Shown: piece by piece, positions 41,614-52,980 of the stretch
Layout of the letters: each line of letters begins with the position of its first letter
How positions within the stretch are numbered: the first letter of the stretch is position 1
Assembly: GCF_040802235.1 (NCBI RefSeq)
Contig: NC_133167.1
Location: 41,600,001 to 41,664,000 of the forward strand
Length of the DNA: 64,000 nucleotides
From: Manis javanica
Taxonomy: Eukaryota; Chordata; Mammalia; Pholidota; Manidae
Direction: 5' to 3'
The notes under the pieces: model-generated
Database searches by the model: none
Told to the model about the DNA's origin: nothing
What the model saw: only the letters and a program-made list of their open reading frames with translations
Translations under genes and position numbers: made by a program

Positions 41614-42736
41614 AAGTGCTTGAAATCCAGGCTGACCCCCAAACTTGACTATAAACCTCCAAGTTACAGCAGCCTAGAATTGTCATTATATTGTGGTGGT
41701 TGTTATTACAATAGCATTTGAAACAGAGCGAATCACGGAGACACTAAAGATAGGAGACCATCTGAGGATTTTAGAGAAATCTTGGCGTAGATGATAAGCA
41801 TTAAGTGGTTTTAAAAGTAGACATTAAAGGGAATAAATGCAGCAAAGGACCAAATTCAAAAGACATTACATTACATGAATCCAGAGGGTAGTATGATGGA
41901 GCTGAGGTATAAGCAGTGAAATGTAAGATAACAGAATTGTGGGCTCAGATTCTCAAAATTGGGTCATGCCACTGAAAGTAATGCAGAAGTTCCCATTTTA
42001 TGATGGAAAAACGACAAATTCAGTTTTTGAAATGTTAGATTTTGTATGTTAAAGGCAAATCTAAGTGAATATCACCTCTAGATGATCAGAATATAGTCAA
42101 TAAGAAGCCAGAGACAGAAAAAAATTTGCCTTTGAACTACATTGCTATTATATCATTGGAATGCTAAAGTAGGTAAGGTTGGAGTATTGCTACCCTCATC
42201 AGATTCTTGACTAGTTGCCCTTGGATGTCATCATTTAGAGTACTTTCACTTTTTCTGATTCTGCTTTGATCCATTTCCTTATTTCTAAACTACTCTAGTC
42301 CTTAATGCACTGCTAAAATGTTTCAAAGGTTGATAATCTTGTTGTTAAGTAGCCAAGTGATTCTTTCTAAGGTCACCATCCATTTTATTAGTAACAGTAC
42401 TTAATTAATGCTTATTAATAGTTCATCCAAATGTTTCTGATATTGAGTATGATAATTGTTATCACATAATTGTTTTAGCAGAGTTTGAATTGCTACTGAT
42501 CAAATGTGGAACATGAAAACCCAGCCCTTCCCTTTTCCTTGAGATTGACATTTCCCTCAGTTCAGAGTACAACATTTAACAATTGTTTTTAGAAGTTGTA
42601 CATTCCTAGCAGCTGAGTAGGGAAGCAGTTGTATCTACACCTCTATGCAGCTCATCATGACTTTCAATGTCATTATCGTAACTTGCAAAAAAACAGAGTT
42701 TCTTGAGGTAAGAAAGTTAGGTCAGAGATACTCCCC
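41614..42736. other. Intergenic, nothing recognised
   Basis: Flanks the L1 and the MER5A; no coding or repeat signal seen. Confidence 0.5.
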
Positions 42737-42904
42737 TCAGCACTATTGATATTTAGGGCCAGATAATTCTTTGTTGTGGGGGCTGTGCTGTGTTGTAGGG
42801 TGTTTAACAGCATCCTTGACCTCTACCCACTAAGTGCCAGTAGCCAAACTGTGACAACAAAAAATGATTCCAGACATTGCCAAATGTCCCCAGTTAAAAA
42901 TCAC
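42737..42904 (-). mobile_element. MER5A (hAT-Charlie) element
   Basis: Typical text: ggccagataattctttgttg, tttaacagcatccttgacct, ctacccactaagtgccagta, gacattgccaaatgtcccc. About 168 bp. Orientation assigned by memory of the consensus. Confidence 0.85.
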
Positions 42905-43214
42905 TTAAATTCTTCCATTTAGCTATTCATATTGCTAATTTTGAATGTATTTTAAATCTTTAGTGCCATGTGAAATAGGACACATTATATGTGCTACCTC
43001 CAAGGGTTTCAGAAATCCTTGCTTCTTAGATAATGATGTGAATCCAGTTTAGTAACAAATCTTAGTTTAGATTTGTATGCTTTTAGAATGTGAGCCACAT
43101 TATTCAATATGCAGAAGGTATATGGGGAAAAAGTACACCAGAGGCTTGTTTCTTTTGTCTTCGAATACTATGTTGCTGAATGTTTGGAAGCAAATATTTA
43201 AAATCTAGTCAACA

Positions 43215-43790
43215 TTCACCCAACTGAGACTTATTAAGTAACTATTACGTGCCTGGCTCTGTTGCTATCCACCAAGGATACAAAGATGAATTAAATGGTC
43301 TCTAATCTCAAAGAACTCTCAGTCAAATGGAAAAGCTGGACATGGAAATAGTTATATCATAAAATGATAAGTATTTTAGCTGAGGAATGGAAAAGACAGT
43401 ATGGGAGCTCAGAGGAAAGGAATCAGGGAAGGCTTTTCAGAGGAATAAAACCAGAACAGCTTCTTAAGATAAGCAAGAATTTGCCAGACACAAGAGAAGA
43501 ACAAGAACTTTAGGCAATAGGGACAGCCACTGCAGAAGCTCAGAGATTCTGTTCTCGGGGAATGATAAGCCTGTTTGCGGGACTGGAATTGGGGAGGTGT
43601 GAGGTGGGGGAAAGGGAAGAGCCTGGGAAAGCGGGTAAGGCCTAGCCACTACAGGCCTTGAATGCCTGGTTAAGATCTCTGAACTTTTTCCTGTTGGCCA
43701 CGAGAAGCCCTTGAAAGATTTATAGGTAGGAATAACCCTATTTGGTTTAGGGATTATCTAGCCAATATTGAGATATGTATTTTGTAATTG
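43215..43790 (+). repeat. Ancient interspersed repeat, family not named
   Basis: It has the order gtaactattacgtgcctggct, ctctgttgctatccacc, gggaaggcttttcagagga, gcctagccactacaggcctt, ttggccacgagaagccctt. This matches a widespread mammalian repeat whose name I cannot give with confidence. A related fragment lies at 46060-46340. Confidence 0.4.
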
Positions 43791-44199
43791 CATTTATTGT
43801 GAATTATTTGTGCATGGGCATCTATTCAGTTAAAAAAATTGATTGCTTACAATGAAAAAGTCCTTGTGCAAAATATGGGGGTAAAAAGACCTCAAGGAAA
43901 CTTACTTTGCTAGGGAGGAAATCCTGGTATGTCATTAAGTCTGTGCATAGTGAGGAGGCGTCAGACAAAAAGGGCTGATTAATTTTAACTGAGGGAGTCA
44001 GGGAACCTGGGAAGGTGTCACAGGACCTTGACAGCATCTGCCAGATGGACAAAGGCTTAGTGATACAACCTTGTAGGTGTGCCCACTCTAAGGACAGAAA
44101 ATTTACTCTGATCTAGGAAGAGTTACACTTCATATTTTTGTTTTCATAAAATAAGTATCACTTCAATTTAAAAGTTTAGACTATGTGGATAAATTTATA

Positions 44200-44460
44200 G
44201 GCTCATTCATACCTTTACTTAAGTTTTTCATTGACAATTTCCCTACGCATCCTTTTCTTTGTTTCATTTTTTTCATGTTTACTGTTTAACAGTTCACTGT
44301 GTATTTTATGAATTTTGTTTATTATCTTCTTCCTCTGTAATGTAAATACCATGTGGCAGGGATATATGTCTATTTTGTTCACTGCTACACCCCTAGTGCC
44401 TAGTAAAGGGACTGGCATACAGTAGATCTCAATGAATGTTGAATAAATGAGTATAATTTT
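44200..44460 (+). repeat. L2 LINE 3' end
   Basis: L2-type end: accatgtggcagggatatat, gttcactgctacacccctag, catacagtagatctcaatga, atgttgaataaatga. Confidence 0.75.
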
Positions 44461-45377
44461 GTAAGTACTTATGCTGGATTACTTAGAATTCAGCTAAGTA
44501 TACCATATCATTACCTATTAATGAATGTTTATATTTAAAAAGTGGTTAAATACTCTTGGAAATAGCATTATTTCCTTCAGTTTTATTCCATATTTCCCAA
44601 AGGAAGTGAATTATTTCATTTTCTTTCTTGTCTTGATTCATACTTAAATTCAAAATTCATGGACAATTTTATAGTGACTGGCTGATATAGTATATATTTT
44701 TTATTGAAACTGTAAAAACCATTTTAGAAATTTCAAGGCCAATAAATTACTTTGAAGTATATATTTTTAGTATCTGTAAATATTCAATCCCAATAACAAG
44801 ATTTGATTTTCTGTAACTCAAAATGTATTGAATCACTTTGAGAACAGATGCAGGGCTAACATACATTTATTTTAACTCTGTGGAAATCCTTAGTATATTT
44901 TTTTTATCTCCCCCAACTTCTCTCCCTCCACTTCTTTCACTTCTTTCTTTGCTACATTGCAATGGAATAGTATTTAAGTCATGGATTCGGAGCAGCAGAA
45001 ATTTATTCTAGCTACAAAGGGGGATGAATTCAAGCCAAACTGACTTCAGTATCTGTCTGTGCTTCAAACTGAGAGAATATATTTGATTGGTATTGCAGGG
45101 GAAGATGTTGGCCCTGATTTGCTCTGCTGTGGTCAGGGAGGAGACGTCATGTCATACCTGAGAGCCACCTTTCCGGTGGGGGCTGCAGCGGTAGCGGGTG
45201 TGTGTGCACGGGAGGGGTGGGCAGAGAGAGTGGGAAGGATCAGCTATACAGAGACCTCTAAAGTGTCCACACTAGTAAGTGCTCAGCTTGAAGAGGACCA
45301 TATTTTTTTATTTTCATAAAAGCACTAGAAACATCTAAAAAAATTAAGATTACCAGGTAGTTTTTCTTTTATTCTGA

Positions 45378-45460
45378 AGCTGTTTCCCTCCCCTTCTCTT
45401 CCCTTCCCTTCCCTTCCGTTCTCTTCTTTTCTTTTCTTTTCCTTTCTTTCTTCTCCTACT
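45378..45460. repeat. Pyrimidine-rich (CCCTT/CTTTT) simple repeat
   Basis: About 80 bases of nearly pure C and T, including four or so ttccc units. Confidence 0.9.
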
Positions 45461-46059
45461 TTTGGCTGAGATCTCTGTTTAGGGAAAAGAAAGATAATAT
45501 TTTGTTTTTCACTTGATATCTAAGAAAAAGTCTATATTTAAATAAAAAATTGCCTTCATTATTTTCTCTTGAAGATCAACAAACTTATCAAATAGTTTAT
45601 ATCATGAGAACCAGAGTCAGATAGTTCCCTGTTGTTTCAGAATGCATTCTGAAATGCTGTTTTATTCAGTTTATTTTCACTGTTTTTTTTCTATTTCTGT
45701 CTCTTCTTCCCTGCCTGCACCCCTTGATGTTGTTTAGCAGTTCGTGTTCCATGTTAGTATTTTTATTTCTTTTCAAGTTAAAAAACAACAACAAAATAAA
45801 CAATTAGGAGTAACACGGACAATTCCCTGGAGGGAACAGTGAGCTATCCTTAGCTAACAGGGAGATGGATCCAAATGAACACATGTTTGTTTTCATAGTT
45901 TTCCAGATTTCAGTTGGAGATAGGCTGTGTCACTGCCCAGCCAGAGGCATTTCTTGGCTGAGTGTGGAAGTCAGCTTTTAATCCAGCATGCCTTCAAAAT
46001 TCCTGTGTGGAGAAATATGAGACAGATGCGGTACCTCCTACAGAGCCATGTACACATGA

Positions 46060-46340
46060 TTCACTCATGCCACAAGTAAATGTTAACTTCTACTTTATGT
46101 TAGGCTAAGTGCTGGCAATGTAACTGAGCAAGATAGGCAGTTGTCTTTGCCTCAGATAGCATGGAATGCAGTTAGACAGGTAGACAGGCGACAATTATTT
46201 TCTGAAGTGCTAAATGCTGTGACATGGAAAGCACTGTTTGCTGTGGGAGCACATATGTGGAACACCAAACCAGATGGGTGGGGCAGACAGGGAGTGGTCA
46301 GGGAAAGGTTAAAGGTGAACCTCAGGTGAGACTAAGAGCA
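46060..46340 (+). repeat. Ancient interspersed repeat, same type as 43215-43790
   Basis: Text taggctaagtgctggcaatg, atagcatggaatgcagttag, gggagtggtcagggaaaggt is in the same order as in the other copy. Diverged and unnamed. Confidence 0.35.
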
Positions 46341-47551
46341 GTGCAAATTAGCTAGGCAAAGGGTGAAAGTATTGGTATAAAAGAGAGGGAAAATGAAGTC
46401 TTATACATAATCATCACAAACATTCAATACGATATCCATTTCTGTGGATATTTACTGATGAGCTACCTTCATGTGTACTACCTGCTAATACAGGCATCAA
46501 ACTTGGATGAACAAGTGCTTTTCACCAAAGTGGACGTGTAAGGAACGGCCAGTGCCCACCTGTGCAAGTCCATCTTTTACCATTTAGTCATTAGAGGTTC
46601 CTTTCAGAGGCTCAGGATGCTTCTGAGGAGTCCTTATGCCCGCATTTATGTGTACACCCTTCTCTTAAGGCTTGTGGGACTCTGAGAGCACATGAAAATC
46701 AGCTCAGCCATGCCCATAATCCAGGGATTTCCCCCTTAGTCTAAGTAAGTAATGCCAACATACCAATCTTTGCCAATAAATGTATGACAAGTTACAACAT
46801 TAAAATGCCTACCCTCCAGAATGTGTAGACAGGAGCCATTCAGCCCCAAGCTGCCAGTTTATTCCTGCCATTTTGACTGGCCTTGTATTAGGTGTGGGGC
46901 GTAGGGATTGGGATCCTATAACTCGAGGATCCCCGTACCCATTGTTTTCTAAAACAATGTCACCTCCTGGAACACAACCATGGTCAAAGCAAACAATGGC
47001 CTTTGGAACTGAGCAAAACTCTGAGCCCCAAGTGTGGGCACAAAGTATTTGAAAACTTTAAGAGAGAAATAGCTTCTCCTCTCTCTCAGCAATATTCAGT
47101 TAATAAGTTTTGCCCTCCTGTTTTCTCCTGTGGGATGGATTCCAGAAAGAAGAAACATAGTACTAGAAGCAGAGTAAGATTAGTCCCCCTTACTAGCCTC
47201 CTGTAGTTTTCAATCCTCTGTTTGCTTCATCTGTGTATCTTAGAGATAAGAGAAAATCTGGAGACCGCAGAGGACTTTGGATTTGTCCACAGACTAGTCA
47301 TTCAGCCCTTGGTTAGCTGTCCTTGGTCTATAGGATGATGGCAAAGATCCCTGACTAGCAGTCACATTCGAGTTTCTCTAGTAGTAGATTTTTCATTTAT
47401 TGGGTAACTCAGCCTCTCTGAACTTTAAGTTATGAGAATCAAAAAAAAAAAATGAGGGATGTACGATATTATTTGCTATATTTAATATTATTAATTATAA
47501 TATTGCTGTACATACTATAACATTAAAATATTGCTATAGGCTTTGCTTCCT

Positions 47552-48155
47552 CTATAAGACTGGCTCTCTCTGTAAAAGATAAAACAGCTCCCTCGGAGGT
47601 TCTAGGCCCGTGGGCTGGGAGCCTGGGGAGGGTGGGGAGCCTGGGATGGAGACAGGATGGCCGCATTGTCCCCCCTTCCACCCCCAGCTTGTGCTTACTT
47701 GCTTGCAGACACTCCCTATGAAAGTCTGTGGCTTTGATCCAGATGAATGGATGTGCATGAAAGCAAGAATCTGCTTGGTATCTTTGACTACTTTGGCTTC
47801 AGAGCATTGAACTGGGGTACAAGGCAACCTGCAGAACCACTGTCATCTGGGAGAAAGCTGTAGGACTCACCTGTTCTGCATGAGCAGCAGGTGTCTCCAG
47901 GGACTGACTAGGGAATCTACTAAGAGCTTGAAAATTACATGACAGTGCCTCAACCCTATCCAAGTGCATGTCCCGTATGTTGTCATCAAATGTGCCTGAG
48001 AGGAACACATCAAGGTTGCCATCCTCACAGAGGGGAGATGGTCATGCCACACCTGACAATATTTCCATAAACGTCATCTTGTGCTCAAAGACAAGATCCT
48101 TGTACATTCTCTCCAGGATGCCATAGATAAGCTCACAGTGCCTGATGATCCTCAA
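47552..48155 (-). pseudogene. Possible intronless pseudogene fragment, parent unknown
   Basis: On the minus strand one frame reads through about 40 codons (RHCELIYGILERMYKDLVFE), hits a TGA, then continues with about 70 open codons (DVFLSGTFDDNIRDMHLDRV onward) to another TGA. A further open piece follows in a different frame (47827-47552). Amino acid composition looks protein-like and there are no obvious introns. I do not recognise the parent gene, and the evidence is only composition and frame. Confidence 0.3.
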
Positions 48156-51139
48156 GAAATGGGGTCTGGATCAGGTTGTGTGTGTGGAGGGGTGTGGCTG
48201 GGGACAATAGGGACAATAGGAGCATCCCCTTTTCCTTCCAACCAGCCGGGGCATTCTCCCTTTTTATTCTTCTATCTTCCTCATTATTTATTGAAGCCCA
48301 AACCATTTTCTTACTCTCTGCTTCATTTTCTCTCTGAGCTGGCAGGGTTAGCAAAGCCGAGGTCCATCTCCTTCTCAGCCTGTGGTCACCTCTGAGAAGC
48401 CAAAACAGGCCTTCAGGAAAGGTCTGAGGAGGACTCCTTCCTTCCACTAAGCCCGAATGTCTGGGATTCCCTAAAGAATACCCAAGAGAGCCACAGAGAG
48501 CACTTGGCTCTTAGAAGAGCAATATATTTGGAAAGAATAAATATACTTGGTTATGAGAAACAGAAAGAGAGACCACCTCTTCAGATGACATGGTAGCGTG
48601 TGGACTAAGTAATTTTTTCTAGTTGTACAGAAACATTTATTTGGTAGAAACTTTCCTTCTCAGAAGAGATGGAAGACGTTCTTGCTGACTTGATGAAATA
48701 CTTTATAAAGACAAAGCCTGGGATGAAATCTTTAAAGACAAAGCCTGGGACAGTGGGGAGGGTGGCTTGAGGAACCCAGCCTCCTTCACCCATGCTGGCA
48801 AGGCCTGACTGGGGGAACAAGGGCTCATGGCATGGGGATGACCCAGGCACAAAGGCCGATCCAGTTTTGTAGGGCTATCTAGAAACATGAAAACCAAATG
48901 CAACGCTCCTGTGGATCATGTTCTGGATGGCAAAGAAAATACCTTTATGGATATTATTGTGTAAATTGACAAGATTTTAATATCAGACAACAGATAAAAT
49001 TCTGTTGTAATGTTAAATTTATTGTAGTTTTATGTGTATTGTGTGTATATAAGAGAATATCTTTTCTTTATAGTTTAAAAAGCTGTAGTATTAATAGGTA
49101 AAGGGCTTTGAAATATGTAACCTATTCTTCGATATTTGGAAAAAACAATCTATTTCTCTATTGATCTGTCTAGACAGAGAGAGAAAGAGAAAGAAAGAAA
49201 GTACAGTGAGTAGGGGAGTCCAAGGGGTGAATGGCTGAAGGACAGAATATCTGGGTCATGTGTCTGGGTCATTCATGCAACTTTTCTTGAGTTTTTATGT
49301 TATTCCCAAATTAAAACAGTGTCCAGTTGACTTTGTCTCCGTGTCATCAAAAACACACATCATCTTTTAGCTATTTAAATTTTTCATTACTTAAAATTTC
49401 AAACATATACAACAGAGGAAAAATATAATGAATTCTTACATACCTACCTCCTATCTTAAAAATTGTCATTTTCCCATTTGTGACAATACCACCTTTAAAA
49501 AAGCATAGAAGAGCAGTCTAACTGAACTCCATGTTTCCCACTCTTGGAGGCCATGCTCTGTCCCCTTGGACCAAACTCTCTGACCCTCTAGAGCTCTCCC
49601 AGTCATCACTTGAGGAACACACTTCCCTACATCAGATTTACACAGTGTTGGTGCCTGGCACTCAGTGAGCTTCCAGGCCCATGTGCCTGGGTCAGCCTTG
49701 CTCTCTGAACAGCTCAGGGGTCATTTCCTTCACATATCATAGGTAAGTCATCTGACAAGGGTAATTTCAGTGCACAACAGTATAATCCTTCAGTCAGTAA
49801 CGACTGCATGCAAAACAAGCAGGCAACTGGAAATATGGTTAGAACTTCAGCTATCTATATAAATACTTTCTAATATTAATAATAAAAATGGGTATAGTCC
49901 CAACACACATCTAAAATAAGAATTTGGGATTCCAGTTACACATCATTTATGGAATACACACTTTATCTTTTTTCATTCCAAAATGCCACTAAAAGTAGAT
50001 AAATAATAAGCTGATAAGAGTGAAAGAAGATAAAACAGTTTTCACATTTTTGGAAATGGAAATAAGATTAAGGAATGGTAACAGATTTAATGTGGGAGAG
50101 TTACCAGCTTATGTGCCTATAAGAAGGGATTCAGGAAGCAAATCATATCACTCTGCAAACCTCAGTAGACTCAAGATTTGTAGGCTTAGAGAAGGAAAAT
50201 ATGTGGTAAGGCATGAATCTAGTACTGAAGGATTGGTTGAAAGTCTTTGTGACCACACCCCTTCCAGTTCCCAGCCATTACTTTGAGCAGCCAAATTACC
50301 TTCTTCATTTCTACCCTCTCTTTATTAACCTTTACCCACACCCACTTTAGTACCTTTAAATCTAATCAGATTAGAAAATCAATTCCAGAAAACTCAGGAC
50401 TAATTCAAAGAATCCGTCCTTAAATTCTGGTCCTCTGCAATCATTTCTGGTACTAAATTCTGTTCATTCAGGGTTTGGTCAGAGAGGCATAAGTGATGTG
50501 TAAATTTTTGTATGTATATGGATATACATATATATGCACTTTTATAAGAAATTTGGCTAAGCATATCCAAAATCTGGAGGGCAGAAATGGGAGATGGTGG
50601 GCGGGCTGGAGCTCCCTGGGCACAAGTAGAAGCTTACTGTCTACAGGCATTCGGGAACAGCAGATTATGAGCACAACTTGAGCTGAAGCTTGTAATTTGT
50701 AATCATAGACAGCTTCAATTTTGTCACTTGCCTGAATAATCCAATGTTGGAAAGTATTACAGAAGGCAAGTGTCAGGCAAGCAGCTACTATTAACATAAT
50801 AAGCATTATCTATTGACTTTCTATTTGGGGTCTCCTAGGAGATTTTTATCTTCAACCCAAAATGGATATCTCCTATTAGAATGATGCATTCAATTTAGAG
50901 AAATGAAAGCAGGTAGGAAGTAACATTCCTTCAAGATCTTTAATTCTTTCCATGGAATGAATAAATGTTCCAATAGTTTGTCCAAGGCTAGTCTTAGGCA
51001 ATAATGTTTCTGATAATAATGACTATTCTTTATTGAACACTCTTTATATGCCATCTAACTGGCCTCTCACATTTCTGCATGTCTTGTAATCAGAGGCATT
51101 GCCAGCCTTTGTTCCTATCTATCTTTAAGGGTATTTCTA
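48156..51139. other. Intergenic, nothing recognised
   Basis: Only a short GA-rich tract near 49175-49200. No exon seen on either strand. Confidence 0.5.
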
Positions 51140-51235
51140 CATATGCTTAATCATATTACCCAGCAATCTTGCTTGTAAGTCTTTACCCAAGAGAAATAGA
51201 AACAAATGTTCATACAAAAACCTGAGTAGAAGTCA
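51140..51235 (+). repeat. Short old L1 fragment
   Basis: Text ctttacccaagagaaataga, aacaaatgttcatacaaaaa resembles the L1 ORF2 3' region. Confidence 0.45.
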
Positions 51236-51539
51236 GGTTTACTGCCACCATAAAATAGTTGGGTTCATTAAATTTGAGGTTCTTTCCTGTAATACAGCCC
51301 ACTGCATGTACAGGTGACACAATTTTTTTTTGCATCACTATGCAGAATTAGAACTCAGGCAACTGGTGTAAATGCTGATATTCTGACAGGGTTATTGCTG
51401 TGAGTAATTAACTGTCCTTTCCTCTGACTCAGGAGTCTCATGTCTTCTGTCAACACCCATGACTAATTTGTTAACTTGCAAGCAGGGTAAAATCTCAGAT
51501 TCTTTAAAGTTCTAGACAAAATACTATACATGTATGATC

Positions 51540-51735
51540 AATAATTATAAGTATAATGATAATAATTATAATAACCCCATGAGAGAAGAATTATTTTTGG
51601 ATGCAGAAGCTGAGATTTAGGGAGGTGAAACTTGCAAAGGTTACAACTTATAAGTGGTAATAGAAGGTGGTAGTTAAGAGCCTTGTCTCTGGAGTTGGAC
51701 TGTGTGGGTTTAAGTCCTGACTTCACTACCAAATA
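51540..51735. repeat. Two abutting MIR fragments in opposite orientations
   Basis: A reversed MIR core at 51560-51660 (aagctgagatttagggaggt) is followed by a forward MIR 5' part (gtggtagttaagagccttgt, ctggagttggactgtgtggg). Confidence 0.6.
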
Positions 51736-52730
51736 ACTTCTGTAGAAGGCAGATGTAATTAGGAATGCTGGAGGCTGTCTCAGCTCTCTTGCTCTGTAAT
51801 CTTGAACATAAAGGATAGTGAGGAAATATGATTGAATACATTAAATATAAGCCAAGTGCTGTATTTAAACAAACACACAAATTATCAGGATCACTGGGTT
51901 TCATTTTTAGGTATCCTTATATTGAAAATGAAAGACTGAAACTACCTGATATTTTTATATATCCTCTAGCTTTGAAGTTCCACAATCTAGTGTTTTAGCT
52001 TTTGGTACTGTGCTTCCTTTCCTGTTTGTCTCTAGAATTTAAATCCTGGACCAGGAAGTCCATGAGCTAGGAGTGCTGCACTGAATCATTCCTGTCTACT
52101 CCCCTGTTCCTCTAGTTAAGGGAAAGATGTGACATTAAGATCAATGTGTTCTTGGAAGTGAGACAAGCAAGATAATAAAATTGTTTCTGAGGGTCTAATG
52201 CCAATGGTTCTATTACATTCTTGTTTGACACTGGGCCTCAGAGAAAGTCTTCCTTTTCTAAACTATATTGGCCCATATTAAATAAGAATAAACTTCAGGT
52301 CCCTGATGTCAATAAAACAAAATTTACATAAGGTACAATTAAGTCATCAGGTTGAATTTTTAAAAACATTTTATTAGATATGAAAATTTAGTGATCTAAA
52401 TGTATGTTTATCCGAAATGCCCAGAAAAGCACCTAGTGTATAGTAGGAGCTCAATACATTCTTGTTAAATAAATAAATTAATGAATATTGATATAGAAGG
52501 ATATATTTGCTTTACTCCATGGAAAAATGTGGGTTATGAGTAGTTAGATCTCCTTACAACTCTGTGTTTTATATCTGTTTTATCTACCTATCTATCATCT
52601 ATCTATGTATGAGATTCATAGTAACAAAACTAAAAAGTCCTGTCTCAAACAGATTTTTCTGGGAGGTAAGGTTATGTAGGACTTTAACTTTCTATTTTAG
52701 ACACTTCTACATTTGGTGGGGTATAGTAGT
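51736..52730. other. Intergenic before the full-length L1
   Basis: Ends of an old MIR/L2-type repeat near 52430-52490 (tagtaggagctcaatacatt). Nothing else recognised. Confidence 0.45.
52575..52612. repeat. TCTA simple repeat
   Basis: tctacctatctatcatctat with imperfect tetranucleotide units. Confidence 0.75.
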
Positions 52731-52980
52731 TCTAATATAATTTTTTTTGTTATAATTAATCTACAATTAAATGAAGAACATTATGTTTATTAGGCTCCCA
52801 CCTTCACCAAGTACCCACACACACACCATTACAGTCACTATTCATCAGCACAGAATCACTACTTGTCTTCCCTGTGTTGCCCAGCCCTCCCCATGCCCTG
52901 CCCTATGTGCTAATTATACATGCTAATCGTAATACCCCCTTTCTTTCCCCCCCTTATTCCTCCCTTTCCACCCATCCTCC

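Larger units (their letters stand above)
44461..47551. other. Intergenic, mostly unassigned
   Basis: Holds the pyrimidine tract at 45.4 kb and an old repeat at 46.1 kb. 46500-47000 might be an old LTR but I cannot support a call. Confidence 0.45.

Noticed and set aside
45059..45319. 86-codon plus-strand ORF
   Set aside because: No splice sites, domain or conserved pattern seen; likely chance in a locally GC-rich patch.
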